Below, piece after piece: positions 1 to 8,220 of a DNA stretch of 64,000 bases. This stretch comes from Pseudomonas sp. PIC25 (GTDB taxonomy: Bacteria; Pseudomonadota; Gammaproteobacteria; Pseudomonadales; Pseudomonadaceae). Under the pieces are notes generated by a model that saw only the letters and a list, made by a program, of their open reading frames with translations, was not told the DNA's origin and did no database searches. The DNA is taken from the NCBI RefSeq assembly GCF_002286785.1, contig NZ_MUJY01000051.1, forward strand, positions 1 to 64,000, given 5' to 3'. A program made the translations under genes and the position numbers. Numbering within the stretch: the first letter of the stretch is position 1; every line of letters begins with the position of its first letter.

Positions 1-1
1 C

Positions 2-70
2 GAAGTCATGAGTGAGGTGATGCAGAAAGCTATGGCTATGCAGCATGATGCTCCCGCTTCAATTCAATAA
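2..70 (+). CDS. C-terminal end of an unidentified protein (partial)
   Basis: An open frame enters from the left edge and ends at a TAA at 68-70, giving a 22-residue Met- and Ala-rich tail ending in ...ASIQ. The following 300 bases are AT-rich and non-coding, which fits the end of a gene. Too little is present to name it, and the frame could be chance. Confidence 0.35.
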   Translation, partial: EVMSEVMQKAMAMQHDAPASIQ

Positions 71-376
71 CCCTGTTGCACTCAGCTCCTGCAACCACCG
101 CCTTTATATATAAGGGGTTTGGCGTTTTGCTTTCTCGCGATATCGAAAAATATCATTTGGCCATGAAAGAAAGGGCTGGACATTCCGAAATAGTGGCATT
201 TGGGCGATATGCCACTAATTGGTGATTGTTGGGCCACTATTGCGTGTAGGATTTTTCCGACATGCGGAGCGGCGCTCTTGTCAGGAATGGACGAATAGGC
301 GTTTCGGTGAGGTCAGGACGATCGGAAATCCAGGGGAGGCGCGGTGGCATTGCACCACCGCAGGCTGAAGGCGGGC
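71..376. other. AT-rich intergenic region, no gene seen
   Basis: No convincing coding frame. It contains runs such as tatatataa and a strong inverted repeat (separate entry). It lies between the partial leftmost frame and the 3' end of yaaA. Base composition is clearly lower in GC than the yaaA side. Confidence 0.6.
191..239. promoter_or_regulatory. Inverted repeat TAGTGGCAT/ATGCCACTA with a third half-site
   Basis: TAGTGGCAT (191-199) and ATGCCACTA (209-217) form a perfect 9-bp inverted repeat with a 9-bp spacer. A further GGCCACTA half-site lies at 232-239. No U-tract follows, so it looks like a regulator-binding site rather than a terminator. The regulator is unknown. Confidence 0.45.
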
Positions 377-1156
377 TCAGTCGTTCGGTGTGTCGCGCAG
401 GAAAACCAGCTTGTCCGGTGCGGAATGTTCGGCGGAGTAGGAGTAGCCCTGGGAGTCGAAGCCCTTGAGGGCCTCAGGGTCGCGCAGACGTTCCTTGATC
501 ACGAAGCGAGCCATCAGGCCGCGCGCTTTCTTGGCGTAGAAGCTGATGATTTTGTACTGGCCGTTCTTCAGGTCCCGAAATTCGGTGTCGATGATCCGAG
601 CGTTCAGCGCCTTGCGTTTGACCGCGCCGAAATACTCGTTGGAGGCCAGGTTCAGAAGGACGTCGTCGCCTTGCGCCGCGAGGGCCTCGTTCAGCCAGCC
701 GCTGATGCGTTCGCCCCAGAAGGCGTAGAGGTCCTGGCCACGACGGTTGGCCAGCTTGGTGCCCATTTCCAGCCGGTAAGGCTGCATCAGGTCCAGCGGG
801 CGCAGCACGCCATACAGGCCGGAGAGCATGCGCAGGTGATCCTGGGCGAAGTCGAAGTCGGCCTCGCTGAAATCCTCGGCATTCAGCCCGGTATAGACGT
901 CTCCCTTGAAGGCAAGCAGCGCCTGCTTGGCGTTCTCCGGCGTGAAGTCGGGCGTCCAGCTGCCATAGCGGGCGGCGTTGAGCCCGGCGAGCTTGTCGGA
1001 CAGATGCATGAGTTCGCCGATTTCGGCCGGAGCCATCCGGCGCAACTGGGCGATCAGTTCCTGGGCGTGATCCAGGTGTTGGGGTTGGGTGAAGCGGGAA
1101 GTGACCGGCGGGGTCTCGTAATCGAGGGTCTTGGCCGGAGAAATCACCATCAGCAT
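377..1156 (-). CDS. yaaA: Peroxide stress protein YaaA (DUF328/UPF0246)
   Basis: 259 aa, the normal YaaA length. The N-terminus carries the family signature SPAKTLDY (about residues 6-13), and the C-terminal half has FYAKKARG followed by an RF-containing helix. In E. coli YaaA is a DNA-binding cytosolic protein that lowers intracellular iron and limits hydroxyl-radical damage during peroxide stress. The ATG at 1156 is preceded by AGGAGA at good spacing. A nearby in-frame ATG two codons downstream is less likely. It is transcribed alone, divergently from the metal exporter. Identification is firm; the role is by family. Confidence 0.93.
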   Translation of the reverse strand: MLMVISPAKTLDYETPPVTSRFTQPQHLDHAQELIAQLRRMAPAEIGELMHLSDKLAGLNAARYGSWTPDFTPENAKQALLAFKGDVYTGLNAEDFSEADFDFAQDHLRMLSGLYGVLRPLDLMQPYRLEMGTKLANRRGQDLYAFWGERISGWLNEALAAQGDDVLLNLASNEYFGAVKRKALNARIIDTEFRDLKNGQYKIISFYAKKARGLMARFVIKERLRDPEALKGFDSQGYSYSAEHSAPDKLVFLRDTPND

Positions 1157-1364
1157 GTATGGTCTCCTGTCAGCGTGCGGCGATTCTAGGGCCCCAGCGG
1201 TCCAGGCTCCAGCTATCGAGGCAATCGATTTTCCCTTTGAAGGTGCCGGGTGATCGGATGAGTGCAGCCTTGCATCGAGATGGGCAGGCGAGGAAGCGGT
1301 TGACCCTGGGGCCGCCCCGGGGTTTTAGTCTGCTCAGGTCTGCACTTTGGAAGAAGGACGTAAC

Positions 1365-2411
1365 ATGAATTCCTGTGATCATTCGCGCTGGGAGCCCTCT
1401 CACGATTACCGCCCCCTGGAGCACGGTAGCGAGCGGCAGGCCTGGCGTGTCATGGCACTGACCGGCGTGACCATGCTGGTGGAAATCGCCGCCGGCCACT
1501 GGTTCAACTCCATGGCGCTGCTCGCCGACGGTTGGCACATGGCCTCGCACATGGTCGCTATCGGTCTCACCGCGCTCGCCTATCTGCTCGCCCGTCGCTA
1601 CGCACGGGACCGCCGCTTCGCCTTCGGCACCTGGAAGATCGAGATCCTGGCCGGCTTCGCCAGCGCCTTGCTGTTGGTGGTGGTCGCGGTGCTGATGCTG
1701 TTCGAGTCGTTCTGGCGGTTGTGGGAGCCGGTGCGGATCAGCTTCGACCAGGCGCTCTGGGTGGCATCCATCGGCCTGGTGGTGAATCTGTTGTCGGCCT
1801 GGTTGCTGCGTGACCAGCCGCATTCTCACAGCCACACTGGCGCCGATCACGATCACGATCACGATCACGATCACGATCACGATCACGATCACGATCACGA
1901 TCACGATCACGATCACGGACATGGACATGCTCACGGTGGACGCGACCTCAACCGGCATGCGGCCTTCCTCCATGTGCTGGCCGATGCGCTGACATCGGTG
2001 GCCGCCATCCTCGCCCTGCTGGGCGGCAAGCTGTTCGGCTGGGATTGGCTGGACCCGGCCATGGGTGTGGTCGGTGCCGTGGTGATCGGTATATGGGCCA
2101 AGGGCCTGCTGGTAGAGACCGGCAAGGTGCTGCTCGATCGCGAGATGGATCACCCGCTGGTGGATCGGGTTCGCAGGGTTCTGGAGGACGAGCCGGACAC
2201 TGAGATCGCCGATCTGCACCTGTGGCGTGTCGGGCGCGCGCAATATGCCTGCATCCTTTCCCTGGTGACCCACGACGACGTTTCGGCGGATCGCTACAAA
2301 TCGCGCCTGACGGGCTTCAACGAGCTGGTGCACGTGACCGTGGAGGTCAACCGGTGCGGCATAGGACATGGAACGGACCAGGACGATCCGGTCTGTCGGG
2401 CGAAGGGATGA
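1365..2411 (+). CDS. dmeF: Cation diffusion facilitator, DmeF-type Co/Ni exporter with (Asp-His)12 loop
   Basis: 348 aa inner-membrane CDF transporter that exports divalent metal in exchange for protons. The N-terminus (CDHS..WEPSHDY) and the ADGWHMASH metal site in TM2 match the DmeF subgroup, which exports cobalt and nickel. Five or six hydrophobic segments are visible, followed by a cytosolic domain. Between TM4 and TM5 lies a His-rich loop with twelve consecutive Asp-His pairs (residues 161-184), then GHGHAHGG. The ATG at 1365 has AAGAAGGA upstream. A TTG at 1347 in frame is unlikely to be used. The exact metal is inferred from the subgroup. Confidence 0.9.
   Translation: MNSCDHSRWEPSHDYRPLEHGSERQAWRVMALTGVTMLVEIAAGHWFNSMALLADGWHMASHMVAIGLTALAYLLARRYARDRRFAFGTWKIEILAGFASALLLVVVAVLMLFESFWRLWEPVRISFDQALWVASIGLVVNLLSAWLLRDQPHSHSHTGADHDHDHDHDHDHDHDHDHDHDHDHGHGHAHGGRDLNRHAAFLHVLADALTSVAAILALLGGKLFGWDWLDPAMGVVGAVVIGIWAKGLLVETGKVLLDREMDHPLVDRVRRVLEDEPDTEIADLHLWRVGRAQYACILSLVTHDDVSADRYKSRLTGFNELVHVTVEVNRCGIGHGTDQDDPVCRAKG
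1845..1916 (+). repeat. Hexanucleotide tandem repeat (GATCAC)12 inside dmeF
   Basis: Twelve perfect copies of GATCAC in the reading frame of dmeF encode (Asp-His)12. Because the unit is 6 bp, gain or loss of copies keeps the frame and only changes loop length. Perfect codon identity across all units, with no use of synonymous codons, indicates recent slippage expansion. Confidence 0.97.
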
Positions 2412-2707
2412 AGGGGAGTAAAGCGAGAGGCTCAGCCATATGACTGTAGCGGCGTGGGGAAGGGGCGCCAAGGGTTATTCGTCGAACCGATAAAAAAACC
2501 GTAACGGGTGTGAAAAACAGTTTTTCTGTCATTCCTTTTGCGGTATTACCAGAACAAGACCGCCGAATCCTGCAGTCAGGTGGCGTCCCTCCAGGCCCCG
2601 CACCTTGCCTGCAAATCCCGAGTTCGCTCGGGAGGCCGGCGGCCCCCTGCGGCGGAGCGCCGACCCGGCATTCCGTCGCTTGGCCCCTCCAAGAAAGGTG
2701 ACCGAGT
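2412..2707. other. Intergenic region between dmeF and the phoH-like gene
   Basis: About 300 bases with no credible gene. The left part is AT-rich (aaaaaaccgtaacgg, gaaaaacagtttttc). The right part is a GC-rich leader with several possible hairpins ahead of the PhoH-like start. It probably contains the promoter of the downstream gene, but no clear -35/-10 pair could be assigned. Confidence 0.5.
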
Positions 2708-4093
2708 ATGGATGACCACGGACGTGCCCGCTCCACCCAGCCCACCCTGTATGTCCTCGACACCAATGTCCTGATCCACGATCCGAACGCCTTGCTGAAT
2801 TTCCAGGAACATCACGTCGCGATTCCGATGACGGTGCTGGAAGAGCTGGACAAGTTGAAGACTGGCAAGCACACCGTCGCTGCCGAATGCCGTCAGGCGA
2901 TCCGCCTGATCGACCAGGTACTGGGCGAAGCCTCGCCGGAGGAAGTGGAGCAGGGCGTACCGATCCAGCGTGGTAAGAGCGGCCCCTGTGGCTGGCTGTC
3001 GATCCTCATGAGCAAGCGGGCCGAGACGGTACTGCCGGAGAACCACAACGACAACCGCATCATCAATCAGCTGGTGGAGTTGAAGAGCCGTCGCACCGGC
3101 GTCCCCGTGGTGCTGGTGACCAAGGACATCAACATGCGCTTGAAGGCGCGCGCCTGCGGTATCGCCGCGGAGGACTACCATACCGACCAACTGATCGATG
3201 ACGTCAACCTGCTGTCCCGCGGCTACCACAGTCTGAGCGGGACCTTCTGGGACCGCGTGAGCAAGGTGGAGACCCGCCAGGACCATGGACGCACCTGGCA
3301 CCGCGTGCAGCTCACCGACAACCTGCCGGCGGTGCACGTCAACGAGTTCATCGTCGACGAGCAGGGCTTCGTCGGCTGGATCAAGGGCATCAAGCAGGAC
3401 GAATTGCTGATCCTCGACCTGCACCAGGAACCTCTGCTGCATCAGGAGGCCTGGGGCCTGAGGCCGCGGGACATCTACCAGGCGCTGGCGCTGTACGCGT
3501 TGCTCGACCCGGACATCCATCTGGTCAACCTGTCCGGTGCCGCCGGTTCCGGCAAGACCATCCTGGCCCTGGCCGCCGCCATCGAGCAGACCATGGTCAG
3601 CAAGCGTTACCGGCGCATCATCGCCACCCGCAGCGTGCAGGGGCTGGACGAGGACATCGGCTTCCTGCCCGGTACCGAGGCCGAGAAGATGGAGCCCTGG
3701 CTGGGCGCCATCACCGATAACCTGGAAGCGCTGCACATGGATGACGAGAACACCCACGGCAGCGTGGACTACATCCTGCAAAAAGTGCCGTTGCAGTTCA
3801 AATCGCTGAACTACATCCGCGGGCGCAGCTTCCAGCAGAGCCTGATCCTGATCGACGAGTGCCAGAACCTCACGCCGCACCAGATGAAAACCATCATCAC
3901 CCGTGCCGGCAGCGGTTCGAAGGTGGTCTGCCTGGGCAACCTGGCGCAGATCGACACGCCCTACCTGTCCGCCACCAGTTCGGGCTTGACCTACCTGACG
4001 GAGCGCTTCAAGGACTTCCCGCACGGGGTACATATCACCCTTCAAGGGGTACCTCGTTCGGTGCTGGCGGAGTACGCCGAGGCCCATATGTAA
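2708..4093 (+). CDS. PIN-domain/PhoH-type ATPase (YlaK-like)
   Basis: 461 aa. The N-terminal PIN nuclease-like domain (about 13-150) has the acidic start YVLDTNVLIHD and downstream acidic residues. The C-terminal half is a PhoH ATPase with Walker A GAAGSGKT (about 276-283) and Walker B LIDECQN (about 380-386). Such PIN-PhoH fusions are thought to couple an RNA helicase-like ATPase to an RNase, as in the PhoH2 family. The substrate here is unknown. A phoH-like gene directly upstream of moaC is a conserved Pseudomonas arrangement. The 116-bp gap to moaC carries its own -10 element, so the genes need not be co-transcribed. Confidence 0.9.
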   Translation: MDDHGRARSTQPTLYVLDTNVLIHDPNALLNFQEHHVAIPMTVLEELDKLKTGKHTVAAECRQAIRLIDQVLGEASPEEVEQGVPIQRGKSGPCGWLSILMSKRAETVLPENHNDNRIINQLVELKSRRTGVPVVLVTKDINMRLKARACGIAAEDYHTDQLIDDVNLLSRGYHSLSGTFWDRVSKVETRQDHGRTWHRVQLTDNLPAVHVNEFIVDEQGFVGWIKGIKQDELLILDLHQEPLLHQEAWGLRPRDIYQALALYALLDPDIHLVNLSGAAGSGKTILALAAAIEQTMVSKRYRRIIATRSVQGLDEDIGFLPGTEAEKMEPWLGAITDNLEALHMDDENTHGSVDYILQKVPLQFKSLNYIRGRSFQQSLILIDECQNLTPHQMKTIITRAGSGSKVVCLGNLAQIDTPYLSATSSGLTYLTERFKDFPHGVHITLQGVPRSVLAEYAEAHM

Positions 4094-4171
4094 CGGGCCG
4101 GGGACGTTCCGGGGCTGTGGCTGGACGGTGCCGTCCGCCTGCGGCCTGTGGCCTGTGAAGGGGGTGTCGTG

Positions 4172-4179
4172 TATACAAT
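4172..4179 (+). promoter_or_regulatory. Candidate sigma-70 -10 element for moaCDE
   Basis: TATACAAT preceded by G, about 31 bases upstream of the moaC ATG. The -35 region is GC-rich and poor, so this would behave as an extended -10 promoter or need an activator. Confidence 0.4.
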
Positions 4180-4209
4180 GCGTCATTCCCTTCACAGATC
4201 GACTCCACA

Positions 4210-4689
4210 ATGTTGACCCATCTCGATTCCCAAGGTCATGCCAACATGGTCGACGTCACCGATAAGGCGGTGACGTCCCGTGAGGCCGTGGCCGAAGCAC
4301 GGGTGCGCATGCGCCCGGAAACCCTGCGCCTGATCCAGGACGGCGGCCATCCCAAGGGCGACGTGTTCGCCGTGGCACGCATCGCCGGCATCCAGGCGGC
4401 GAAGAAGACCCATGAATTGATTCCGCTGTGCCATCCGCTCCTGCTCACGGGCGTGAAGGTCGAGCTGGCTCCCGAGGGCGATGACACCGTGCACATCGTT
4501 GCCCGCTGCAAGCTGGCCGGGCAGACCGGGGTGGAAATGGAAGCCCTGACCGCCGCCAGCGTCGCCGCGCTGACCCTCTACGACATGTGCAAGGCGGTGG
4601 ATCGCGGCATGACCATCGAACAGGTGCGTCTGCTGGAGAAGCTTGGCGGCAAGAGCGGCCATTACCGGGCAGAGGACGGCGCGCAATGA
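4210..4689 (+). CDS. moaC: Cyclic pyranopterin monophosphate synthase MoaC
   Basis: 159 aa, full length. MoaC converts the MoaA product 3',8-cH2GTP into cyclic pyranopterin monophosphate in molybdenum cofactor synthesis. The family blocks LIPLCHPL and [17 protein letters not shown], which carry the active-site residues, are present. First gene of a tight moaCDE operon; its stop overlaps the moaD start (ATGA). Confidence 0.97.
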   Translation: MLTHLDSQGHANMVDVTDKAVTSREAVAEARVRMRPETLRLIQDGGHPKGDVFAVARIAGIQAAKKTHELIPLCHPLLLTGVKVELAPEGDDTVHIVARCKLAGQTGVEMEALTAASVAALTLYDMCKAVDRGMTIEQVRLLEKLGGKSGHYRAEDGAQ

Positions 4690-4934
4690 TCCGTGTGCAG
4701 TACTTCGCTCGTTACCGCGAGACCCTGGGCCTCGATGGCGAGGCGCTCGACATGGCCTCCGACTGGACCCGCATCGACGACCTGCGCCAGCACCTGCTGG
4801 GCCGTGGCGGCGCCTGGGAGGTGCTCGCCGAGCGTAACCTGATGTGTGCCCGCAACCAGGAACTGTGCAGTCTCGACGAGCCTCTGGAAGACGGCGACGA
4901 AGTGGCATTCTTCCCCACGGTCACCGGAGGTTGA
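4686..4934 (+). CDS. moaD: Molybdopterin synthase sulfur-carrier subunit MoaD
   Basis: 82 aa ubiquitin-fold protein ending in the Gly-Gly (..TVTGG) that is thiocarboxylated by MoeB. It then donates sulfur within the MoaD-MoaE molybdopterin synthase. Start overlaps the moaC stop by four bases, and moaE begins 2 bp after its stop, implying translational coupling. Confidence 0.96.
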   Translation: MIRVQYFARYRETLGLDGEALDMASDWTRIDDLRQHLLGRGGAWEVLAERNLMCARNQELCSLDEPLEDGDEVAFFPTVTGG

Positions 4935-4936
4935 GC

Positions 4937-5392
4937 ATGGCCATTCGGGTCCAGGCGGCGGCGTTCGACCCGGGGGTCGAGCTCAATGCCCTGCACGCAG
5001 CCAATGTCGGCGTCGGCGCGGTGGTCGGTTTCGTCGGCTATGTGCGCGACTTCAACGATGGCCAGGAAGTCGGCGGCATGTTCCTCGAACACTATCCCGG
5101 CATGACCGAGAAGGCGCTGGAGAAGATCGCCCGCGAAGCGGAGCAACGCTGGCCATTGCTCCGCCTCGAGATTCTGCACCGCATCGGCCGCCTGGAGCCG
5201 GGCGAACCCATCGTCTTCGTCGGCACGGCCAGTGCTCATCGCCAGGCAGCGTTCGACGCCTGCAATTTCGTCATGGATTACCTGAAGACCCGCGCACCGT
5301 TCTGGAAGAAGGAAGATACCCAGGATGGCCCACGCTGGGTCGAAGGCCGCGACAGCGACAAAGCTGCGGCCGACCGCTGGCGCAACGACTGA
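4937..5392 (+). CDS. moaE: Molybdopterin synthase catalytic subunit MoaE
   Basis: 151 aa. MoaE inserts two dithiolene sulfurs into cPMP using MoaD thiocarboxylate. GxVGYVRDFN near the N-terminus and the catalytic-lysine region TRAPFWKKE near the C-terminus are present, along with the substrate-binding block HRQAAFDACNFVMDYLK. The ATG at 4937 is preceded by GGAGGTTGAGC. Last gene of the moaCDE operon. Confidence 0.96.
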   Translation: MAIRVQAAAFDPGVELNALHAANVGVGAVVGFVGYVRDFNDGQEVGGMFLEHYPGMTEKALEKIAREAEQRWPLLRLEILHRIGRLEPGEPIVFVGTASAHRQAAFDACNFVMDYLKTRAPFWKKEDTQDGPRWVEGRDSDKAAADRWRND

Positions 5393-5495
5393 TTTCCTTC
5401 GGCGACCGCCGCCTCCGCTCGTTTTTCTCTCCAGTTGCCGGGCTTTCGAGCCCGACGGCTGCGTTCGTCCGTTCACAACGCTGGGCGTTGACCAT

Positions 5496-5531
5496 TTGTA
5501 CTTATAAGTCCATATTGGACTAAAAGTACAA
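5496..5531. promoter_or_regulatory. 36-bp imperfect dyad upstream of the binding-protein gene
   Basis: Outer arms TTGTACTT/AAGTACAA and inner arms AGTCCA/TGGACT surround a short AT-rich centre. The arms are separated by ATA on one side and AA on the other, so it is an interrupted double dyad. It is AT-rich within GC-rich DNA and has no U-tract, which suggests an operator rather than a terminator. It lies about 150 bp upstream of the amino-acid-binding protein gene and 104 bp after moaE. Confidence 0.5.
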
Positions 5532-5677
5532 GATGGCGGCTCGCCCATGGGCACCGAAACCTGTTCGCTTCGCTTATCGCTTCCGCCCGTTCTCGCCACG
5601 GCGTCCTGCTTCCGTTCCTGCCAACCCCCAAAACCGTCCGCCTCAGGCGGCACGCATTCGCATCCGGGAGTCGCACC

Positions 5678-6454
5678 ATGAAGAAAATCGTCCTGTTGGG
5701 CAGCCTTGCCCTGGGCCTGTTGGCCTCCAGCCTGTTCGCCGCCGATAAGCCCCTGCGCCTGGGCATCGAGGCAGCTTATCCGCCGTTCGCCTACAAGACG
5801 CCCGAGGGGGCGATCGCCGGCTTCGACTACGACATCGGAAACGCCCTGTGCGAACAGATGCAGACCCGCTGCGAATGGGTCGAGCAGGAGTTCGACGGGC
5901 TGATCCCCTCGCTAAAGGTGCGCAAGGTGGATGCGATTCTCTCGTCCATGACCATTACCGAAGAACGGCGCCGGTCGGTGGATTTCACCGGCAAGTACTA
6001 CTACAGCCCTGCGCGTCTGGTGATGAAGGAAGGCACCACCGTGGACGCCGATTTCGCCAACCTGAAGGGCAAGCGCATCGCCGTCCAGCGTTCCACCACC
6101 ACCGATCGTTTCGCCACCGGGGTGCTGCAGCCCAAGGGGGTCGAGGTGGTGCGTTACAGCACCCAGAACGAGATTTACCTGGACCTGCTCGCCGGCCGCC
6201 TGGACGGGGTGCTGGCCGATGCCATCCCGCTGGACGAAGGCTTCCTCAAGACCGAGAGCGGCAAGGGCTTCGCCTTCGTCGGGCCGGACTTCAGCGATCC
6301 GCATTATTTCGGCGAGGGGGCCGGCATCGCCGTACGCAAGGGCGATGCGGAGCTGCTGGACAAACTCAATGCAGCCATCGCGGCGATCCGCGCCAACGGC
6401 CGCTACCAGGCAATCCAGAGCAAATACTTCAGCTTCGACATCTACGGCGAGTGA
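5678..6454 (+). CDS. Periplasmic basic/polar amino-acid-binding protein (ABC transporter, HisJ/ArgT family)
   Basis: 258 aa SBP_bac_3 protein. Residues 1-21 form a signal peptide (KK, hydrophobic core, SLFA), followed by the typical start [19 protein letters not shown]. The ligand-binding elements [11 protein letters not shown] and the [13 protein letters not shown] block are clear. It would capture a lysine/arginine/ornithine-type amino acid for an ABC importer. No permease or ATPase genes are adjacent, so it either feeds a transporter encoded elsewhere or serves signalling. Ligand is inferred from the family only. Confidence 0.88.
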   Translation: MKKIVLLGSLALGLLASSLFAADKPLRLGIEAAYPPFAYKTPEGAIAGFDYDIGNALCEQMQTRCEWVEQEFDGLIPSLKVRKVDAILSSMTITEERRRSVDFTGKYYYSPARLVMKEGTTVDADFANLKGKRIAVQRSTTTDRFATGVLQPKGVEVVRYSTQNEIYLDLLAGRLDGVLADAIPLDEGFLKTESGKGFAFVGPDFSDPHYFGEGAGIAVRKGDAELLDKLNAAIAAIRANGRYQAIQSKYFSFDIYGE

Positions 6455-6475
6455 AGGCGGGAGGGGCACCCTCCG

Positions 6476-6787
6476 TCAGACGTAGATCCGCTGGCCGCGA
6501 TAGATCCGTACCGAGCCGGAGGGCTTTCCTGTCAGGCTGGCGGGAGCCGGTACGTCGGCCAGCGGCTGGCCCTTCGGGGTGGCGCGGACGGGTGCAGGGA
6601 TCAGATCGCTGAACTCCGCCAGACGCTGGCCGAGGGTGCGGGTTTCCAAGTCGTTGGAGTTCAGGCAGGCGGCGAGCATCGCCGGGATGGCATCCGGCTG
6701 GCTGAGGCGGATATTCACCGCCAACTCGTCGCGCAGGCGCCGACGCAGTGCCTGCATGCAATCCAGAACGGCTTTGTTCAGCTCCAT
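6476..6787 (-). CDS. Conserved small protein of unknown function
   Basis: 103 aa from the ATG at 6787, which follows GGAGAA at ideal spacing. An upstream in-frame start would add 12 residues but lacks a ribosome site. The N-terminal half is a charged helical segment (NKAVLDCMQALRRRLRDEL); the C-terminus is Pro-rich then basic (RIYRGQRIYV). No signal peptide or membrane segment. It faces the binding-protein gene convergently. I do not recognise the family. Confidence 0.7.
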   Translation of the reverse strand: MELNKAVLDCMQALRRRLRDELAVNIRLSQPDAIPAMLAACLNSNDLETRTLGQRLAEFSDLIPAPVRATPKGQPLADVPAPASLTGKPSGSVRIYRGQRIYV

Positions 6788-7093
6788 GCATTTCTCCTTC
6801 AGTGAGAACGCTCCGGGGGACACTCTTCCTGAGTGACCCGGAGCCGCGGGCTGGTACAGACCCGACCCGTCGTCTTCCTGACCGGAGAATCGCCTTGATC
6901 CCCCGATTAGTGCTGAGGCAAGCCTTGTGCCAGTTCACAGAAGGAGGAACTGCGCGGCGTCCAGGCAGTCGATGGTTCATCGCCGCTCCCGTCCGGTGCG
7001 TCGTGCACCGGCATGGCGCTACGCTGAAGCGCCGGACACGAACCGGTATACTCGCGGCTACCGAGTCTTCCCGCGCTCCCTGAAGGTTTATCC
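6788..7093. other. Divergent intergenic region with a likely promoter
   Basis: No coding frame stands out. A GGTATACT -10-like element lies near 7043-7050, about 45 bp upstream of the coiled-coil membrane protein. The left end carries the ribosome site and presumably the promoter of the minus-strand small gene. Confidence 0.45.
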
Positions 7094-7978
7094 ATGCGTA
7101 ACGATGCCCACGACGAACTGGATCACGTGCCCAGCCTGAGGCCCGATATCCGCGATGACGACGACTTCGACCCGGATGCGGCCGATCCGCTGGAACGCGG
7201 TTACGGCCGTGGGGCGGTACGTGCGGCAAGGCCGGCGAAAGCCGCGAAAGGAGCCAGCACCGGCCCGCTGTGGGCGTTGGTCGGCGCCCTGACCATTGCC
7301 CTGGGCGGCCTGGGATGGTGGAGCTTCCAGCAGATTTCGCTGATGGAGCAGCAGTTGGTGGCGACCCAGGAGAGCTTCGCCCGCATCAGCGAAGAGGCTG
7401 CCGGGCGCATCCAGGACATCACCGGCAAGGTGGTGGCCACCGAGTCCAGCGTCACCACCGGTAGCGAAGCCCTGAAACTGCAGGTCAAGCAACTGGAAAG
7501 CAAACTCGCTGAGCTAAGCCGCCAGCAGCAGGGCGTTGCCGGGCAGCAGGGCGAACAGGCCAAGCGCCTCGACCAACTGGCCGCCGATCTCAAGGCACAG
7601 AAGAGCGACGCTGCCCAGCTCGATACCCGTCTGAAAGGCTTGGCCGGGGAACAGGAAAAGCTGCAGGCCGCACAGGCCGACCTGAAGGCCGCCCAGGGCG
7701 ACACCCAGTCGGCCAAACAGGAACTGGCTCGCCTGGATACCCGTCTCAAAGGGTTGGCGGCGGATCTCGAAACCCTGAAGAAGCAGGGCAATCCCAACCA
7801 GGCCATTGGCCGCCTGGAGCAGGACCTGCTGGTCCTGCGCAGCGAAATGGAAACCCGCGCTGGCTCCGGCCAGGGCAGCGCCGCCGAATTCGACGCTTTC
7901 CGCGCCCAGATGACCCGCAACATCACTAGCCTGCAAAGCCAACTGCAAAGTCTGCAACAGCAGATCAACGCACGCTGA
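7094..7978 (+). CDS. Single-pass membrane protein with long periplasmic coiled coil
   Basis: 294 aa. The N-terminal 55 residues are acidic then basic and cytosolic, followed by one transmembrane helix (about 58-77). Residues 80-292 are almost entirely Gln/Ala/Leu/Lys heptads (KLAELSRQQQGVAGQQ and similar) broken by the repeated LDTRLKGLA motif. This is an inner-membrane protein with a long periplasmic coiled coil. Similar Pseudomonas proteins are annotated only as hypothetical or 'ATPase', and no ATPase motif is visible here. Possible envelope scaffold role; not established. Confidence 0.8.
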   Translation: MRNDAHDELDHVPSLRPDIRDDDDFDPDAADPLERGYGRGAVRAARPAKAAKGASTGPLWALVGALTIALGGLGWWSFQQISLMEQQLVATQESFARISEEAAGRIQDITGKVVATESSVTTGSEALKLQVKQLESKLAELSRQQQGVAGQQGEQAKRLDQLAADLKAQKSDAAQLDTRLKGLAGEQEKLQAAQADLKAAQGDTQSAKQELARLDTRLKGLAADLETLKKQGNPNQAIGRLEQDLLVLRSEMETRAGSGQGSAAEFDAFRAQMTRNITSLQSQLQSLQQQINAR

Positions 7979-8049
7979 TGCCAAACGCCATCCGGGTCAC
8001 CCCGGATGGTGCCATCCCTGACCCGCTTTCCGTAGAGTCAGCTCTGCCG

Positions 8050-8220
8050 GCGAAGCTCCTGCGTGGCCTCCAATCGCGAGCGGAGCTCGCTCCTACACAG
8101 AGCCGTAACCCGGATTGCGCCCAGGCTTATCCGGGCTACGATCCGAAAGTCCACACCACCTCTGTGGGGGCGAATTTATTCGCCCGGCGATGGCCGCGTA
8201 TCTGTGGGAGCGAGCAGGCC
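8050..8220. repeat. REP cluster between the coiled-coil gene and xenB
   Basis: Contains GCGAGCGGAGCTCGC, a CCCGGAT(8109-8115)/ATCCGGG(8129-8135) hairpin, GGGCGAATTTATTCGCCC and the half element TGTGGGAGCGAGC that ends at the xenB stop. These are Pseudomonas REP-type palindromes in an intergenic position at the 3' ends of two convergent genes. Confidence 0.8.

Noticed and set aside
1845-1916. Tandem GATCAC array resembling a CRISPR or satellite
   Set aside because: Unit is 6 bp with no spacers and encodes (Asp-His)12 in the dmeF frame, so it is a coding microsatellite.
1170-2471. 433-aa minus-strand open frame with a Val-Ile repeat opposite dmeF
   Set aside because: It is the antisense of dmeF; the Val-Ile stretch is the reverse complement of the Asp-His repeat.
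2576-4210. 544-aa minus-strand frame opposite the PhoH-like gene
   Set aside because: Strong Gly/Gln/Leu composition from antisense GC bias; no family motif, while the plus strand has clear PIN and PhoH motifs.
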